Shown: piece after piece, positions 22,190 to 36,536 of the stretch
Layout: every line of letters starts with the position of its first letter
Position numbering within the stretch: position 1 is the first letter of the stretch
Assembly (NCBI RefSeq): GCF_000003195.3
Contig: NW_018396402.1
Location: forward strand, 187,556 to 251,555
Source of the DNA: Sorghum bicolor
Taxonomy: Eukaryota > Streptophyta > Magnoliopsida > Poales > Poaceae
DNA length: 64,000 nt
Reading direction: 5' to 3'
Notes under the pieces: generated by a model
The model's database searches: none
What the model saw: only the letters and a program-made list of their open reading frames with translations
Told to the model about the DNA's origin: nothing
Translations under genes and position numbers: made by a program

Positions 22190-24965
22190 TGTTAAGAAAT
22201 CAATTTGGACGCACCCAATGCAACTCCTAGATAACGTGTGTCATATGGAATCTCGCTTTGGTCTGATTGGAGACAATGTTAGTTTCGGTGCAAGATAGGT
22301 GCTTAGATTGTGCCTAATGCACCATAGTCTAAGAAACCATTTTTGACACACCTGTTTGTACTCCTAGATTAAGAGGCTCAAGTGGAAGCTCGGTTCGGTC
22401 TGTTTGGAGATAGTGCTAATCTTGATGCAAGATAGGTGCACGGTTTGCATGGAACATACCATATGCTTGGAAATCAATTTGGATGCACCCGATGGAACTC
22501 CTTGATGACGTGTGTCATATGGAATCTCACTTTGGTCTGTTTAGAATCCGTGTTAGTTTCGGTGCAAGATATGTGCCATGGTTTGCGCCTATTGCACCAT
22601 AGTCTAAGAAACCATTTTGGAAGCACCTGTTGGTACTTCGGTGAAGAGGCTCAAGTTGGAAGCGCTGTTTGATCTATTTGGAGATAGTGCTAATCTTGAT
22701 GCAACATAGGTGTATGATTTGCAAGGAACATACCATATTCTTAGAAATCAATTTGGACGCACCCAATGGAACTCCTAGATGACGTTTGTCATATGGAATC
22801 TCACTTTGGTCTGATTGGAGACAATGTTAGTTCCGTACCAGATACTTGCCTAGATTGTGCCTAATGCACCATACTCTAAGAAACCATTTTTGACCCCCCT
22901 GTTTGTACTCCGGTGAAGAGGCTCAAGTGGAAGCTCGGTTTGATCTGTTTGGAGATAGTGCTAATCTTGATGCAAGATAGGTGCATGATTTACAAGGAAC
23001 ATACCATATGCTTAGAAATCAATTTGGATGCACCCAATGGAACTTCTAGATGACGTGTGTCATATGGAATCTTGCTTCGGTCCGTTCGTAGACATTGTAA
23101 GTTCTAGTGCAAGATAGGTGCACAGTTTGCGCCTATTGCACCATAGTCTAAGAAATCATTTTGGACGCACTATTTGGTACTCCTGGGTGAAGAAGCTCAA
23201 GTAGAAGCTTGGTTCGGTCAGTTTGGAGATAGTGTTAATCCTTATGCAAGGTAGTTGCATGGTTTGCATGGAACATACCATATGCTTGGAAATCAATTTG
23301 GATGCACCCGTTCGAACTCCTTGATGACATGTGTCATATGGAATCTCGCTTCGGTCCATTTGGAGACATTGTTAGTTTCGGTGCAAGATAGATGCACAGT
23401 TTGCACCTAATGCATCGTAGTCTAAGAAACCATTTTGGACGCACCTGATGGTAGTCCTAAGTCAAGGGGCTCAAGTGAAAGCTCGGTTTGGTCTGTTTGG
23501 AGATACTGCTAATCTTGATGCAAGATAGATGCACGGTTTTGCATGGAACATACGACATTCTCTGAAATCAATTAGGACACACCTCATTTAACTCCTTGAT
23601 GATGTGTGTCATATGGAATCTTGCTTTGGTTCATTTAGAGACAGTGTTAGTTTTGGTAGAAGACATGTGCACGGTTTACGCCTAATTCACCATAGGCTAA
23701 GAAACCATTTTAGACTTACCCGATGGTACTCTTAGTTGAAGAGGCTCATGTGGAGGCTCGATTTGGTCTGTTCAGATATAGTGCTAATCTTGATGCAAGA
23801 TAGTTGCATAGTTTGCATGGAACGTACCATATGTTAAGAAATCAATTTGGACGCACCCAATGGAACTCCTAGATGACGTGTGTCATATGGAATCTCGCCT
23901 CGGTCTGATTGGAGACAATGTTAGTTTCAGTGCAAGATAGGTGCATAGATTGTGCCTAATACACCATAGTCTAAGAAACCACTTTTGACACACATGTTTG
24001 TACTCCTAGATGAAGAGGCTCAAGTGGAAGCTCTGTTCGGTCTGTCTGGAGATAGTGCTAATCTTGATGCAAGATAGGTGCACGGTTTTCATGGAACATA
24101 CCATATGCTTGGAAATCAATTTGGATGCACCCGATGGAACTCCTTGATGACGTGTGTCATATCGAATCTCACTTTGGTCTGTTTAGAAACAGTGTTAGTT
24201 TCTATGCAAGATATGTGCATGGTTTGCGCCTATTGCACCATAGTCTAAGAAACCATTTTGGAAGCACCTGTTGGTACTTCGGTGAAGAGGCTCAAGTGGA
24301 AGCTCGGTTTGATCTGTTTGGAGATAGTGCTAATCTTGATGCAACAAAGGTGTATGGTTTCCACGGAACATACCATATTCTTAGAAATCAATTTGGACAC
24401 ACCCAATGGAACTCCTAGATGACGTGTGTCATATGGAATCTCGCTTCGGTCTATTTGGAGACAATGTTAGTTTCGGTGCAAGATAGATGCATAGTTTGTG
24501 CCTAATGCACCATAGTCTAAGAAACCATTTTTGACACACCTATTTGTACTCCTAGATGAAGAGGATCAAGTGGAAGCTCGGTTCGGTCTGTTTGGAGATA
24601 GTGCTAATCTTGATGCAAGATAGGTGTACGGTTTGTATGGAACATACCATATGCTTGGAAATCAATTTGGATGCATCCGTTGGAACTCCTTGATGACGTG
24701 TGTCATATGGAATCTCACTTTGGTTTGTTTAGAAACAGTGTTAGTTTTGGTGCAAGATATGTGCATGGTTTGCGCCTAATGCACCATAGTCTAAGAAACC
24801 ATTACGGAAGCACCTGTTGGTACTTCGGTGAAGAGGCTCAAGTGGAAGCTTGGTTTGATCTGTTTCGAGATAGTGCTAATCTTGATGCAAGATAGGTGTA
24901 TGATTTGCGAGGAACATACCGTATGCTTAGAAAATCAATTCGGACGCACCCAATGGAACTCCTAG

Positions 24966-25109
24966 GTCAGGACTGTTCCTCTCGCNNNNNNNNNNNNNNN
25001 NNNNNNNNNNNNNNNNNNNNNNNNNNNNNNNNNNNNNNNNNNNNNNNNNNNNNNNNNNNNNNNNNNNNNNNNNNNNNNNNNNNNNTACGCACGGAAAGCA
25101 AATAGGATG
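24966..25109. other. assembly gap (100 N) with abnormal flanks
   Basis: Bases 24986-25085 are N. The 20 bases before the gap (24966-24985) do not fit the satellite and differ from the duplicate at 34791. The first 24 bases after it (25086-25109) match the duplicate at only about three quarters of positions, whereas more distant flanks match almost perfectly. The round N count and poor edges suggest a fixed-size placeholder with low-quality consensus at the edges. Confidence 0.9.
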
Positions 25110-25292
25110 CATCCGTATGCAAGATAGGTGCACGGTTTGCATGGAACATACCATATGCTTGGAAATCATTTTGGATGCACCCAATGGAACTCCTTGATCA
25201 CGTGTGTCATATGGAATCTCACTTTGGTCTGTTTAGAAACAGTGTTAGTTTTGGTGCAAGATATGTGCATGGTTTGCGCCTAATGCACCATA

Positions 25293-25309
25293 TATCGGGC
25301 TTGACTAGC
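25293..25309. other. 17-base non-satellite block inside a monomer (copy 1)
   Basis: All other monomers here read gcaccata, then gtctaagaaaccatttt, then ggaagcac. In this one the middle 17 bases are tatcgggcttgactagc, with both edges and the length preserved. The duplicate monomer at 35229-35245 is also replaced, by an unrelated 17-mer. Confidence 0.85.
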
Positions 25310-28300
25310 GGAAGCACATGTTGGTACTTCGGTGAAGAGGCTCAAGTGGAAGCTTGGTTTGATCTGTTTGGAGATAGTGTTAATCTTGATGCAAGATAGG
25401 TGTATGATTTGCAAGGATCATACCATATGCTTAGAAAATCAATTCGGACGCACCCAATGGAACTCCTAGATGATGTGTTTCATATGGAATCTCGCTTCGG
25501 TCTGTTTGGAGATAATGTTAGTTTCGGTGCAAGATAGGTGCATAGTTTGTGCCTAATGCACCATAGTCTAAGAAACCATTTTTGACACACCTGTTTGTAG
25601 TCCTAGATGAAGAGGCTCAAGTGGAAGCTCGGTTCGGTCTGTTTGGAGATAGTGCTAATCTTGATGCAAGATAGGTGCACGGTTTGCATGGAACATACCA
25701 TATGCTTGGAAATCAATTTGGATGCACCCGATGGAACTCCTTGATGATGTGTGTCAAATGGAATCTCACTTCGGTCCGTTGAGAGACAGTGTTAGTTTCA
25801 GTGCAAGATAGGTGCACGGTTTGCTCCTAATGCACCATAGGATAAGAAACCATTTTGGACGCACCCGATGGTACTCCTAGGTCAAGGGGCTTAAGTGAAA
25901 ACTCGGTTTGGTCTGTTTGGAGATAGTGCTAATCTTGATGCAAGATAGATGCACGGTTTGCATGGAACATACGATATGCTCAGAAATCAATTAGGACGCA
26001 CCTGATATAACTCCTTGATGACGTGTGTCATATAGAATCTCGCTTCGGTTCATTTAGAGGTTGTTAGTTTTGGTAGAAGATATGTGCACAGTTTAAACCT
26101 AATGCACCATAGGCTAAGAAACCATTTTAGACGCACCCGATGGTACTCGTAGTTGAAGAGGCTCAAGTGGAGGCTCGATTTGGTCTATTCGGATATAGTG
26201 CTAATCTTGATGCAAGATAGTTGCACAGTTTGCATGGAACGTACCATATGTTAAGAAATCGATTTGGACGCACCCAATGGAACTCCTAGATGACGTGTGT
26301 CATATGGAATCTCGCTTCGGTCTGTTTGGAGACAATGTTAGTTTCAGTGCAAGACAGGTGCATAGTTTGTGCTTAATGCACCATAGTCTAAGGAACCATT
26401 TTTGACACACCTGTTTGTACTCCTAGATGAAGAGGCCCAAGTGGAAGCTCGGTTCGGTCTATTTGGAGATAGTGCTAATCTTGATGCAAGATAGGTGCAC
26501 GGTTTGCATGGAACATACCATATGCTTGGAAATCAATTTGGATGCATCCGTTGGAACTCCTTGATGACGTGTGTCATATGGAATCTCACTTTGGTCTATT
26601 TAGAAACAGTGTTAGTTTTGGTGCAAGATATGTGCATGGTTTGCGCCTAATGCACCATAGTCTAAGAAACCATTTTGGAAGCTCCTATTGGTACTTCGGT
26701 GAAGAGGCTCATGTGGAAGCTCGGTTTGATCTGTTTGGAGATATTGCCAATCTTGATGCAAGATAGGTGCATGATTTACAAGGAACATACCATATGCTTA
26801 GAAATCAATTTGGACACAGCCAATTGAACTCCTACATGACATGTGTCATATGGAATCTTGCTTCGGTCCGTTTGTAGACATTGTAAGTTTTAGTGCAAGA
26901 TAGGTGCACAGTTTGCGCCTAATGCACCATAGTCTAAGAAACCATTTTGGACGCACTATTTGGTACTCCTGGGTGAAGTGGCTCAAGTGGAAGCTTGGTT
27001 CGGTCAGTTTGGAGATAGTGCTAATCCTTATGCAAGGTAGGTGCATGGTTTGCATGGAACATACCATATGCTTGGAAATCAATTTGGATGCACCCGATGG
27101 AACTCCTAGATGACATGTGTCATATGGAATCTCACTTCGGTCCGTTTAGAGACAGTGTTAGTTTCAGTGGAAGATAGGTGCACGGTTTGCTCCTAATGCA
27201 CCATAGGATAAGAAACCATTTTGGACGCACCCGATGGTACTCCTAGGTCAAGTGGCTCAAGTGAAAACTCGGTTTGGTCTGTTTGGAGATAGTGCTAATC
27301 TTGATGCAAGATAGATGCACGGTTTGCATGGAACATACGATATGCTCAGAAATCAATTAGGACGCACCTGAGATAACTCCTTGATGATGTGTGTTATATG
27401 GAATCTTGCTTCGGTTCGTTTAGAGGCTGTTAGTTTTGGTAGAAGATATGTGCACAGTTTACACCTAATGCACCATAGGCTAAGAAACCATTTTAGACGC
27501 ACCCAATGGTACTCGTAGTTGAAGGGGCTCAAGTGGAGGCTCGATTTGGTCTGTTCGGATATAGTGCTAATCTTGATGCAAGATAGTTGCACAGTTTGCA
27601 TGGAACATACCATATGTTAAGAAATCAAATTGGACGCAGCCAATGGAACTCCTAGATGACGTGTGTCAGATGGAATCTCGCTTTGGTCTGTTTGGAGACA
27701 ATGTTAGTTTCGGTGCTAGATAGGTGCATAGTTTGTGCCTAATGCAAAACAGTCTAAGAAACCATTTTTGACGCACCTGTTTGTACTACTAGATGAAGAG
27801 GCTCAAATGGAAGCTCGGTTCGGTCTGTTTGGAGATGGTGCTAATCTTGATGCAAGATAGGTGCACGGTTTGCAAGGAACATACCATATGCTTAGAAATC
27901 AATTTGGACGCACCCAGTGGAACTCCTAATGCGCCATAGTCCAAGAAACCATTTTGGACGCACTATTTGGTACTCTTGGTTGAAGAGGCTCAAGTGGAAG
28001 CTTGGTTCGGTCAGTTTGGAGATAGTGCTAATCCTTATGCAAGGTAGGTGTATGGTTTGCACGGAACATACCATATGCTTGGAAATCAATTTGGATGCAA
28101 CCAATGGACCTCTTTGATGACGTGTGTCATATGGAATCTCGCTTCGGTCCATTTAAAGACATTGTTAGTTTTTGTGCAAGATAAGTGCACAGTTTGTACC
28201 TAATGCACCATAGTCTAAGGAACCATTTTGGACGCACTTGATGGTACTCCTAGGTGATGGGTCTCAAGTGGATGCTCGGTTCGGTCTAATTGGAGATAGT

Positions 28301-30800
28301 GCTAATCTTGATGCAATATAGGTGCACGGTTTGCATGGAACATACCAAATGCTTAGAAATCAATCTGGACACAAATGATGGAACTCTTAGATGACGTGTG
28401 TCATATGAAATCTTGCTTCGGTCTTTTTGGAGACAGTGTTAGTTTCGGTGCAAGATAGGTGCAAGGTTTGCACATAATGCAGTATAGGCTAAGAAACCAT
28501 TTTGGACGCACCCGATGGTACTCCTAGGTAAAAGGCTCAAGTGAAAGCTTGGTTTGGTCTATTTGGAGATAATGCTAATCTCGATGCAAGATAGATGCAC
28601 GGTCTGCATGGAACATACCATATGCTTAGAAATTAATTTGGACACACCTGATAGATCTCCTTGATGACGTGTGTCATATGGAATCTCGCTTTGGTGTGCT
28701 TAGAGACAGTATTAGTTTCGGTGCAAGATATTTGCACGGTTTGCGCCTAATGCACCAAAGTCTAAGAAACCATTTTGGAAGCACATGTTGGTACTCCTAG
28801 TTGAAGAGGCTCAAGTGGAGCCTCGGTAAGGTCTGTTTAAAGATAGTGCTAATCTTGATGCAAGATAGGTGCACGATTTGCATGGAACATACCATATGCT
28901 CAGAAATCAATTTGGACGCACTAGATGGAACTCCTAGATGACATGTGTCATATGGAATCGCATTTCTATCCTTTTAGAGACAGTGTTAGTTTCGGTGCAA
29001 GATAGGTGCACGTTTTGCACCTAATGCACCATAGGATAAGAAACCATTTTAGACACACCCGATGGTACTCCTAGATCAAGGGGCTCAAGTGACAGCTCGG
29101 TTTGGTCAGTTTGGAGATAGTGCTAATCTTGATGCAAAATAGATGCACTGTTTGCATGGAACAAATGATATGCTCAGAAATCAATTAGGACACACCTGAT
29201 ATAACTCCTTGATGATGTGTTTCATATGGAATCTTGCTTCATTTCGTTTAGAGACAGTGTTAGTTTTGGAAGAAGATATGTGCACGGTTGACGCCTAATG
29301 CACCATAGGCTAAGAAACCATTTTAGACGCACCTGACGGTACTCATAGTTGAAGTGGCTCAAGTGGAGGCTCGATTTGGTCTGTTTGGATATAGTGCTAA
29401 TCTTGATGCAAGATAGTTGCACAGTTTGCATGGAACGTACCATATGTTAAGAAATCAATTTGGACGCACCCAATGGTACTCCTAGGTCAAGGGGCTCAAG
29501 TGACAGCTCGGTTTGGTCTGTTTGAAGATAGTGCTAATCTTGATGCAAGATAGATGCACGGTTTGCATGGAACATATGATATGCTCAGAAATCAGTTAGG
29601 TCGCACCTGATATAAGTCCTTGATGATGTGTGTCATATGAAATCTTGCTTCGGTTCGTTTAGAGACAGTGTTACTTTTGGTAGAAGATATGTGCACGGTT
29701 TACACCTAATGCACCAAAGGCTAAGAAACCATTTTAGACGCACCCTCGTAGTTGAAGAGGCTCAAGAGGAGGCTTGATTTGGTCTGTTCGGATATAGTGC
29801 TAATCTTGATGCAAGATAGTTGCACAGTTTGCATGGAACATACCGTATGTTAAGAAATCAATTCGAACGCACCCAATGGAACTCCTAGATGACGTGTGTC
29901 ATATGGAATCTCGCTTTGGTCCATTTGGAGACAATGTTAGTTTCGGTACAAGATAGGTGCATAGTTTGTGCCTAATGCACCATAGTCTAAGAAACCATTT
30001 TTGATGCACCTGTTTGTACTTCTAGATGAAGAGGCTCAAGTGGAAGCTCGGTTCGGTCTGTTTGGACATAGTGCTAATCTTGATGCAAGATGGGTGCCCG
30101 GTTTGCATGGAACATACCATATGCTTGGGTTAGATGCACCCGGTGGAACTCCTTGATGACGTGTGTCATATGGAATCTCGCTTTGGTCTGTTTAGAAATA
30201 GTGTTAGTTTCAGTGCAAGATATGTGCATGGTCTGCGCCTAATGCACCATAGTCTAAGAAACCATTTTGGAAGCACCTGTTGAAGAGGCTCAAGTGGAAG
30301 CTTGGTTTGATCTGTTTGGAGATAGTGCTAATCTTGATGCAAGATAGGTGCATGATATGCAACTAACATACCATATGCTTAGAAATCAATTTGGACACAC
30401 CCAATAGAACTCCTAGATGACGTGTGTCATATGGAATCTTGCTTCGGTCCGTTTGTACATATTGTAAGTTTTGGTGCAAGAGAGGTGCACAGTTTGCGCC
30501 TAATGCACCATAGTCTAAGAAACCATTTTGGACGCACTATTTGGTACTCCTGGGTGAAGAGCCTCAAGTGGAAGCCTGGTTCGGTCAGTTTGGAGATAGT
30601 GCTAATCCTTATGCAACGTAGGTGCATGGTTTGCATGGAACATACCATATACTAGGAAATCAATTTGGATGCACCCGGTCGAACTCCTTAATGACGTGTG
30701 TCATATGGAATCTCGCTTCGGTCCATTTGGAGACATTGTTAGTTTCGGTGCAAGATAGGTGCCCAGTTTGCACCTAATGCACCAGAGTCTAAGAAACCAT

Positions 30801-31744
30801 TTTGGACGCACTTGTTGGTACTCCTAGGTGAAGGGGCTCAAGTGGATGCTCGGTTCGGTCTGTTTGGAGATAGTGCTAACCTTGATGCAAGAAAGGTGCA
30901 TGGTTTGCATGGAACATACTAAATGCTTGGAAATCAATCTAGACACACACGATGGAACTCCTATATGACGTGTGTCTGATGGAATCTCGCTTTTGTCTGT
31001 TTAGAAATAGTGTTAGTTTCAGTGCAAGATATGAGCAAGGTTTGCGCCTAATGCACCATAGTCTAAGAAACCATTTTGGAAGAACCTGTTGGCACTACGG
31101 TGAAGAGGCTCAAGTGGAAGCTCGGTTTGATCTGTTTGGGGATAGTGCTAATCTTGATGCAACATAGGTGTATGATTTGCAAGGGACATACCATATTCTT
31201 AGAAATCAATTTGGACGCACCCAAAGGAACTCCTAGAAGACGTGTGTCATATGGAATCTCCCTTTGATCTGATTGGAGACAATGTTAGCTTCGGTGCAAG
31301 ATAGGTGCATAGATTGTGCCTAATGCACCATAGTCTACGAAACCATTTTTGACACACCTGTTTGTACTCCTAGATGAAGAGGCTCAAGTGGAAGCTCGGT
31401 TCGGTCTGTTTGGAGATAGTGCTAATCTTGATGCAAGATAGGTGCACGGTTTGCATGGAACATACCATATGCTTGGAAATCAATTTGGATGCACCCGATG
31501 GAACTCCTTGATGATGTGTGTCATATGGAATCTCACTTTGGTCTGTTTAGAAATAGTGTTAGTTTCAGTGCATGATATGGGCATGGTTTGCGCCTAATGC
31601 ACCATAGTCTAAGAAACCATTTTGGAAGCACCTGTTGGTACTTCGGTGAAGAGGCTCAAGTGGAAGCTCGGTTTGATCTGTTTGGAGATAGTGCTAATCT
31701 TGATGCAACATAGGTGTATGATTTGCAAGGAACATACCATATTC
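30801..31744 (+). repeat. 137-bp satellite between the two large duplication copies
   Basis: About seven monomers of A and B type. At its left edge the array departs from the sequence that follows copy 2 near 40390. It contains dimers with tgcaacataggtgtatgattt that resemble monomers in the adjoining copy, as expected for a patchwork of unequal exchanges. Confidence 0.8.
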
Positions 31745-34700
31745 TTAGAAATCAATATGGACGCACCCAATGGAACTCCTAGATGACATGTGTCATATGG
31801 AATCTCGCTTTGGTCTGATTGGAGACAATGTTAGTTTCGGTGCAAGATAGGTGCATAGTTTGTGCCTAATGCACCATAGTCTAAGAAACCATTTTTGACA
31901 CACCTGTTTGTACTCCTAGATTAAGAGGCTCAAGTGGAAGCTCGGTTCGGTCTGTTTGGAGATAGTGCTAATCTTGATGCAAGATAGGTGCACGGTTTGC
32001 ATGGAACATACCATATGCTTGGAAATCAATTTGGATGCACCCGATGGAACTCCTTGATGACGTGTGTCATATGGAATCTCACTTTGGTCTGTTTAGAATC
32101 AGTGTTAGTTTCGGTGCAAGATATGTGCATGGTTTGCGCCTATTGCACCATAGTCTAAGAAACCATTTTGGAAGCACCTGTTGGTACTTCGGTGAAGAGG
32201 ATCAAGTGGAAGCGCTGTTTGATCTATTTGGAGATAGTGCTAATCTTGATGCAACATAGGTGTATGATTTGCAAGGAACATACCATATTCTTAGAAATCA
32301 ATTTGGACGCACCCAATGGAACTCCTAGATGACGTGTGTCATATGGAATCTCACTTTGGTTTGATTGGAGACAATGTTAGTTTCGGTACAAGATAGTTGC
32401 ATAGATTGTGCCTAATGCACCATAGTCTAAGAAACCATTTTTTACACACCTGATTGTACTCCTAGATGAAGAGGCTCAAGTGGAAGCTCGGTTCGGTCTG
32501 TTTGGAGATAGTGCTAATCTTGATGTAAGATAGGTGCACGGTTTGCATGGAACATACCATATGCTTGGAAATCAATTTGGATGCACCCGATGGAACTCCT
32601 TGATGACGTGTGCCATATGGAATCTCACTTTGGTCTATTTAGAAGTAGTGTTAGTTTCAGTCCAAGATATGGGCATGGTTTGCGCCTCATACACCATAGT
32701 CTAAGAAACCATTTTGGAAGCACCTGTTGGTATTTCGGTGAAGAGGCTCAAGTGGAAGCTCGGTTTGATCTGTTTGGAGATAGTGCTAATCTTGATGCAA
32801 GATAGGTGCATGATTTACAAGGAACATACCATATGCTTAGAAATCAATTTTGATGCACCCAATGGAACTTCTAGATGACGTGTGTCATATGGAATCTTGC
32901 TTCGGTCCGTTCATAGACATTGTAAGTTCTAGTGCAAGATAGGTGCACAGTTTGCGCCTATTGCACCATAGTCTAAGAAATCATTTTGGACGCACTATTT
33001 GGTACTCCTGGGTGAAGAAGCTCAAGTAGAAGCTTGGTTCGGTCAGTTTGGAGATAGTGCTAATCCTTATGCAAGGTAGGTGCATGGTTTGCATGGAACA
33101 TACCATATGCTTGGAAATCAATTTGGATGCACCCGTTCGAACTCCTTGATGACATGTGTCATATGGAATCTCGCTTCGGTCCATTTGGAGACATTGTTAG
33201 TTTCGGTGCAAGATAGATGCACAGTTTGCACCTAATGCACCGTAGTCTAAGAAACCATTTTGGACGCACCTGATGGTAGTCCTAAGTCAAGGGACTCAAG
33301 TGAAAGCTCGGTTTGGTCTGTTTGGAGATACTGCTAATCTTGATGCAAGATAGATGCACGGTTTTGCATGGAACATACGACATTCTCTGAAATCAATTAG
33401 GACACACCTCATATAACTCCTTGATGATGTGTGTCATATGGAATCTTGCTTTGGTTCATTTAGAGACAGTGTTAGTTTTGGTAGAAGACATGTGCACGGT
33501 TTACGCCTAATTCACCATAGGCTAAGAAACCATTTTAGACGCACCCGATGGTACTCTTAGTTGAAGAGGCTCATGTGGAGGCTCGATTTGGTCTGTTCAG
33601 ATATAGTGCTAATCTTGATGCAAGATAGTTGCATAGTTTGCATGGAACGTACCATATGTTAGGAAATCAATTTAGACGCACCCAATGGAACTCCTAGATG
33701 ACGTGTGTCATATGGAATCTCGCCTCGGTCTGATTGGAGACAATGTTAGTTTCAGTGCAAGATAGGTGCATAGATTGTGCCTAATACACCATAGTCTAAG
33801 AAACCACTTTTGACACACATGTTTGTACTCCTAGATGAAGAGGCTCAAGTGGAAGCTCTGTTCGGTCTGTCTGGAGATAGTGCTAATCGTGATGCAAGAT
33901 AGGTGCACGGTTTTCATGGAACATACCATATGCTTGGAAATCAATTTGGATGCACCCGATGGAACTCCTTGATGACGTGTGTCATATCGAATCTCACTTT
34001 GGTCTGTTTAGAAACAGTGTTAGTTTCTATGCAAGATATGTGCATGGTTTGCGCCTATTGCACCATAGTCTAAGAAACCATTTTGGAAGCACCTGTTGGT
34101 ACTTCGGTGAAGAGGCTCAAGTGGAAGCTCGGTTTGATCTGTTTGGAGATAGTGCTAATCTTGATGCAACATAGGTGTATGGTTTCCACGGAACATACCA
34201 TATTCTTAGAAATCAATTTGGACACACCCAATGGAACTCCTAGATGACGTGTGTCATATGGAATCTCGCTTCGGTCTATTTGGAGACAATGTTAGTTTCG
34301 GTGCAAGATAGATGCATAGTTTGTGCCTAATGCACCATAGTCTAAGAAACCATTTTTGACACACCTATTTGTACTCCTAGATGAAGAGGATCAAGTGGAA
34401 GCTCGGTTCGGTCTGTTTGGAGATAGTGCTAATCTTGATGCAAGATAGGTGTACGGTTTGTATGGAACATACCATATGCTTGGAAATCAATTTGGATGCA
34501 TCCGTTGGAACTCCTTGATGACGTGTGTCATATGGAATCTCACTTTGGTTTGTTTAGAAACAGTGTTAGTTTTGGTGCAAGATATGTGCATGGTTTGCGC
34601 CTAATGCACCATAGTCTAAGAAACCATTACGGAAGCACCTGTTGGTACTTCGGTGAAGAGGCTCAAGTGGAAGCTTGGTTTGATCTGTTTCGAGATAGTG

Positions 34701-36502
34701 CTAATCTTGATGCAAGATAGGTGTATGATTTGCGAGGAACATACCGTATGCTTAGAAAATCAATTCGGACGCACCCAATGGAACTCCTAGATGACGTGTT
34801 TCATATGGAATCTCGCTTCGGTCTGTTTTGAGACAATGTTAGTTTCGGTGCAAGATAGGTGCATAGTTTGTGCCTAATGCACCATAGACTAAGAAACCAT
34901 TTTTGACACACCTGTTTGTACTCCTAGATACAGAGGTTCAAGTGGAAGCTCGGTTCGGTCTTTTTGGAGATAGTGCTAATCTTGATGCAAGATAGGTGCA
35001 CGGTTTGCATGGAACATGACATATGCATGGAAATCAATTTGGATGCATCCGTATGCAAGATAGGTGCACGGTTTGCATGGAACATACCATATGCGTGGAA
35101 ATCATTTTGGATGCACCCAATGGAACTCCTTGATCACGTGTGTCATATGGAATCTCACTTTGGTCTGTTTAGAAACAGTGTTAGTTTTGGTGCAAGATAT
35201 GTGCATGGTTTGCGCCTAATGCACCATAACCGAGCCAAACTGCGTGGAAGCACATGTTGGTACTTCGGTGAAGAGGCTCAAGTGGAAGCTTGGTTTGATC
35301 TGTTTGGAGATAGTGTTAATCTTAATGCAAGATAGGTGTATGATTTGCAAGGATCATACCATATGCTTAGAAAATCAATTCGGACGCACCCAATGGAACT
35401 CCTAGATGATGTGTTTCATATGGAATCTCGCTTCGGTCTGTTTGGAGATAATGTTAGTTTCGGTGCAAGATAGGTGCATAGTTTGTGCCTAATGCACCAT
35501 AGTCTAAGAAACCATTTTTGACACACCTGTTTGTAGTCCTAGATGAAGAGGCTCAAGTGGAAGCTCGGTTCGGTCTGTTTGGAGATAGTGCTAATCTTGA
35601 TGCAAGATAGGTGCACGGTTTGCATGGAACATACCATATGCTTGGAAATCAATTTGGATGCACCCGATGGAACTCCTTGATGATGTGTGTCATATGGAAT
35701 ATCACTTCGGTCCGTTGAGAGACAGTGTTAGTTTCAGTGCAAGATAGGTGCACGGTTTGCTCCTAATGCACCATAGGATAAGAAACCATTTTGGACGCAC
35801 CCGATGGTACTCCTAGGTCAAGGGGCTCAAGTGAAAACTCGGTTTGGTCTGTTTGGAGATAGTGCTAATCTTGATGCAAGATAGATGCACGGTTTGCATG
35901 GAACATACGATATGCTCCGAAATCAATTAGGACGCACCTGATATAACTCCTTGATGACGTGTGTCATATAGAATCTCGCTTCGGTTCATTTAGAGGTTGT
36001 TAGTTTTGGTAGAAGATATGTGCACAGTTTAAACCTAATGCACCATAGGCTAAGAAACCATTTTAGACGCACCCGATGGTACTCGTAGTTGAAGAGGCTC
36101 AAGTGGAGGCTCGATTTGGTCTATTCGGATATAGTGCTAATCTTGATGCAAGATAGTTGCACAGTTTGCATGGAACGTACCATATGTTAAGAAATCAATT
36201 TAGACGCACCCAATGGAACTCCTAGATGACGTGTGTCATATGGAATCTCGCTTCGGTCTGTTTGGAGACAATGTTAGTTTCAGTGCAAGATAGGTGCATA
36301 GTTTGTGCTTAATGCACGAAAGTCTAAGAAACCATTTTGGAAGCTCCTATTGGTACTTCGGTGAAGAGGCCCAAGTGGAAGCTCGGTTCGGTCTATTTGG
36401 AGATAGTGCTAATCTTGATGCAAGATAGGTGCATGATTTACAAGGAACATACCATATGCTTAGAAATCAATTTGGACACAGCCAATTGAACTCCTACATG
36501 AC
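31745..36502 (+). repeat. 137-bp satellite, block 3c: segmental duplication, copy 2, left part
   Basis: Partner of about 22190-26844. It supplies the sequence missing in the gap of copy 1 (about 34791-35020). It also has a shortened monomer at about 35041-35064, where ggatgcatccg runs directly into tatgcaagatagg. Near 36330-36380 about one dimer is absent relative to copy 1. The block ends in gaactcctacatgac at the retroelement fragment. Confidence 0.85.
35229..35245. other. 17-base non-satellite block inside a monomer (copy 2)
   Basis: The bases accgagccaaactgcgt replace the usual gtctaagaaaccatttt between gcaccata and ggaagcac. The position and the length are exactly those of the replaced block at 25293-25309, but the sequence is different. 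Confidence 0.85.
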
Positions 36503-36520
36503 AAGTCTCTCACCGAAGAA

Positions 36521-36536
36521 CCTTGCTCTGATACCA
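36521..36536 (-). promoter_or_regulatory. primer-binding site of CRM fragment
   Basis: Minus-strand tggtatcagagcaagg, complementary type for initiator methionine tRNA, two bases inside the LTR end. It shows that the LTR is a 5' LTR and not a solo LTR. Confidence 0.85.

Larger units (their letters stand above)
22190..30800 (+). repeat. 137-bp satellite, block 3b: large segmental duplication, copy 1
   Basis: This stretch is collinear with about 31745-40390. The offset changes in steps: about 9,552 at 22369, 9,825 at 23156-24895, 9,936 at 25175, 10,036 at 27646, and about 9,575-9,586 from 28.3 kb on. Each step is an insertion or deletion, one of them exactly one dimer (9,550 to 9,825 around 22.8 kb). 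Substitution identity between steps looks near 99%. The assembly gap at 24986-25085 lies inside. Confidence 0.85.
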
